Made by a program: the position numbers and the translations under genes. This document shows positions 62,581 to 64,000 of a stretch of DNA of 64,000 bases, piece by piece (within the stretch, counting starts at the first letter, position 1; each line of letters starts with the position of its first letter). This stretch comes from Vibrio sp. SCSIO 43136 (GTDB lineage Bacteria; Pseudomonadota; Gammaproteobacteria; Enterobacterales; Vibrionaceae). Under the pieces are notes generated by a model. The model was not told where the DNA came from. It saw nothing but the letters and a program-made list of their open reading frames with translations, and did no database searches. The stretch is taken from NCBI RefSeq assembly GCF_023716565.1, contig NZ_CP071848.1, positions 2,976,001-3,040,000 of the forward strand, written 5' to 3'.

Positions 62581-64000
62581 TTATTTCGCACCACGTGAAG
62601 CACGCTTACGATCCGACTCAGTAAGAAACTTCTTACGGATACGGATGCTTTCTGGAGTTACTTCTACTAGCTCGTCATCGTCGATGAACTCAAGCGCTTG
62701 CTCAAGAGTCATGATGATTGGCGGAGTAAGAACCTGTGCGTCATCTGTACCAGATGCACGAACGTTGGTTAGCTGCTTACCTTTCAGTACGTTTACTGTT
62801 AGGTCGTTGTCACGGCTGTGGATACCAACAACCATGCCTTCGTATACTTCTACACCGTGACCGATGAACATACGGCCGCGCTCTTGTAGGTTGAATAGTG
62901 CGTTAGTTAGCGCTTTACCCATACCGTTAGAGATTAGTACACCGTTCACACGTTGGCCGATTTCGCCGCCTTTGTGTGGACCGTAGTGATCAAACGTATG
63001 GTAAAGAAGGCCTGAACCAGAAGTTAGTGTCATGAATTCCGTTTGGAAACCGATCAGACCACGAGATGGCATGATGAAGTCCATACGTACACGGCCTTTA
63101 CCATCTGGAGCCATGTCAGTTAGCTCACCCTTACGTAGACCGATGTTCTCCATGATGCCACCTTGGTGCTCTTCAAGCACGTCGATAGTCACAGTCTCGT
63201 ACGGTTCCATTAGCTGACCATCTTCTTCTTTGATGATTACTTCTGGGCGAGATACCGCTAGCTCAAAACCTTCACGGCGCATGTTTTCAATCAGGATTGA
63301 TAGGTGAAGCTCACCACGGCCTGATACACGGAACTTGTCTGGATCGTCTAGTTGCTCAACGCGTAGTGCTACGTTGTGTACTAGCTCTTTTTCTAGACGC
63401 TCAAGGATGTTACGTGAAGTTACAAACTTACCTTCTTTACCAGCAAACGGAGAAGTGTTTACTTGGAAAGTCATGGTTACTGTTGGTTCATCAACAGAAA
63501 GCGCTGGAAGTGCTTCTACTGCGTTTTGTGCACAGATGGTGTCAGAGATTTTTAGCTCACCAAGACCTGTGATTGCGATGATGTCACCTGCGTTTGCTTG
63601 GTCAACTTCGTGACGCTCAAGGCCAAGGTAACCCATTACCGTGCCCACTTTACCGTTGCGGGTCTTACCGTCAGCACCGATGATGGTAACTTGTTGGTTT
63701 GGCTTAACGCTACCACGAGTTACACGAGCAACACCAATAACACCTACGTAAGAACTGTAGTCTAGCTGAGACACCTGCATCTGCAGTGCGCCATCTACGT
63801 CTACGTCAGGAGCTGCTACGTTATCAACGATCGCTTGGAACAGTGGTTCCATGTTTTCGCCAGTTTCGCCTTCTTCTAGAGTCGCCCAGCCGTTCAGTGC
63901 TGATGCGTAAACTACTTGGAAGTCTAGTTGGTCGTCAGTTGCGCCTAGGTTATCGAATAGGTCAAATACTTGATCCATTACCCAATCAGGACGAGCGCCA
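62581..64000 (-). CDS. typA: Translational GTPase TypA/BipA, 5'-truncated by the window edge
   Basis: TypA is a ribosome-binding GTPase needed at low temperature and under stress. The frame is open to the window end: upstream of the ATG at 63978 the in-frame codons read GARPDWV, matching TypA, so the G domain with its P-loop is mostly outside. The visible part runs from ARPDWVMDQVFDLFDNLG through VQISQLDYSSYVGVIGVARV-like domain II (QVSQLDYSSYVGVIGVARVT), then GRGELHLSILIENMRREGFE and MDFIMPSRGLIGFQTEFMTL. It ends KRASRGAK. About 470 residues are present of roughly 610. Confidence 0.96.
   Translation of the reverse strand, partial: GARPDWVMDQVFDLFDNLGATDDQLDFQVVYASALNGWATLEEGETGENMEPLFQAIVDNVAAPDVDVDGALQMQVSQLDYSSYVGVIGVARVTRGSVKPNQQVTIIGADGKTRNGKVGTVMGYLGLERHEVDQANAGDIIAITGLGELKISDTICAQNAVEALPALSVDEPTVTMTFQVNTSPFAGKEGKFVTSRNILERLEKELVHNVALRVEQLDDPDKFRVSGRGELHLSILIENMRREGFELAVSRPEVIIKEEDGQLMEPYETVTIDVLEEHQGGIMENIGLRKGELTDMAPDGKGRVRMDFIMPSRGLIGFQTEFMTLTSGSGLLYHTFDHYGPHKGGEIGQRVNGVLISNGMGKALTNALFNLQERGRMFIGHGVEVYEGMVVGIHSRDNDLTVNVLKGKQLTNVRASGTDDAQVLTPPIIMTLEQALEFIDDDELVEVTPESIRIRKKFLTESDRKRASRGAK

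Overview
The window looks like a chromosomal segment of a Vibrio-type gammaproteobacterium. The evidence is the full gspC-N (eps) type II secretion operon, a Vibrio-style Kdo kinase and lipid A/core gene set, a WavE-family LPS gene, and gene order shared in blocks with E. coli (coaBC-radC-rpmB-rpmG-mutM, rph-pyrE, gmk-rpoZ-spoT-trmH-recG, envZ-ompR-greB-tex, bioH-comF-nfuA, hslR-hslO-pckA, yihY-dtd-fabY). Species cannot be fixed from sequence alone. No rRNA, tRNA, CRISPR array, prophage or transposase gene was seen.

Layout. 1-4.6 kb: LPS inner core (waaA fragment, two GT9 heptosyltransferase-like genes, a WaaE/KdtX-like GT2) and coaD. 4.7-11.3 kb: an LTA-synthase-like sulfatase, mutM, a small membrane protein, rpmG/rpmB, a four-helix-bundle (bIVP/Avd-like) gene, radC and coaBC. 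11.4-18 kb: slmA, a GT2, lpxL, a three-gene HAD phosphatase/nucleotidyltransferase-kinase/nucleotidyltransferase cassette, and pyrE-rph with an attenuator-like hairpin. 18-28 kb: yicC, a second LTA-synthase-like sulfatase, a WavE-family gene, gmk, rpoZ, spoT, trmH and recG. 28-42 kb: envZ/ompR, greB, a four-module retropepsin-like protein, tex, a GT4, kdkA, bioH, comF, nfuA, cysQ and nudE. 42-53.3 kb: the type II secretion operon on the minus strand. 53.5-64 kb: hslR, hslO, pckA, an AsmA-like protein, fabY/dtd/yihY, a DUF2959 lipoprotein, a small AAA NTPase and a partial typA.

The most unusual content is intergenic. At least seven clean tandem arrays of different 7-bp units are scattered through the window, with units CCGTTAG, CCGTTTA, CCCGTTT, CCGATTA (twice, opposite strands), CCGATAG and an AAGGGAA type. 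Five further loci are degenerate and keep a GG or CC doublet about every 7 bases. All units fit roughly CCGWTWN on one strand. Several loci are two-armed, with a G-rich heptamer arm, a spacer and a C-rich heptamer arm that can fold back. In one locus (8762-9208) the spacer is the bIVP/Avd-like gene, inserted in the otherwise conserved radC-rpmB interval. An 18-bp core (CCGTTAGCGCCAGCGTCC and variants) recurs six times in these loci. The arrays mostly abut stop codons or terminators. My leading hypothesis is a family of small repeat elements connected with the four-helix-bundle gene; this is inference.

Functionally the rest is housekeeping: envelope assembly (LPS core, lipid A acylation, secretion), nucleotide and CoA metabolism, stringent response, DNA repair, osmoregulation and translation-associated factors. 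Starts were adjusted from the longest frames wherever a ribosome binding site or family N-terminus favoured an internal codon.
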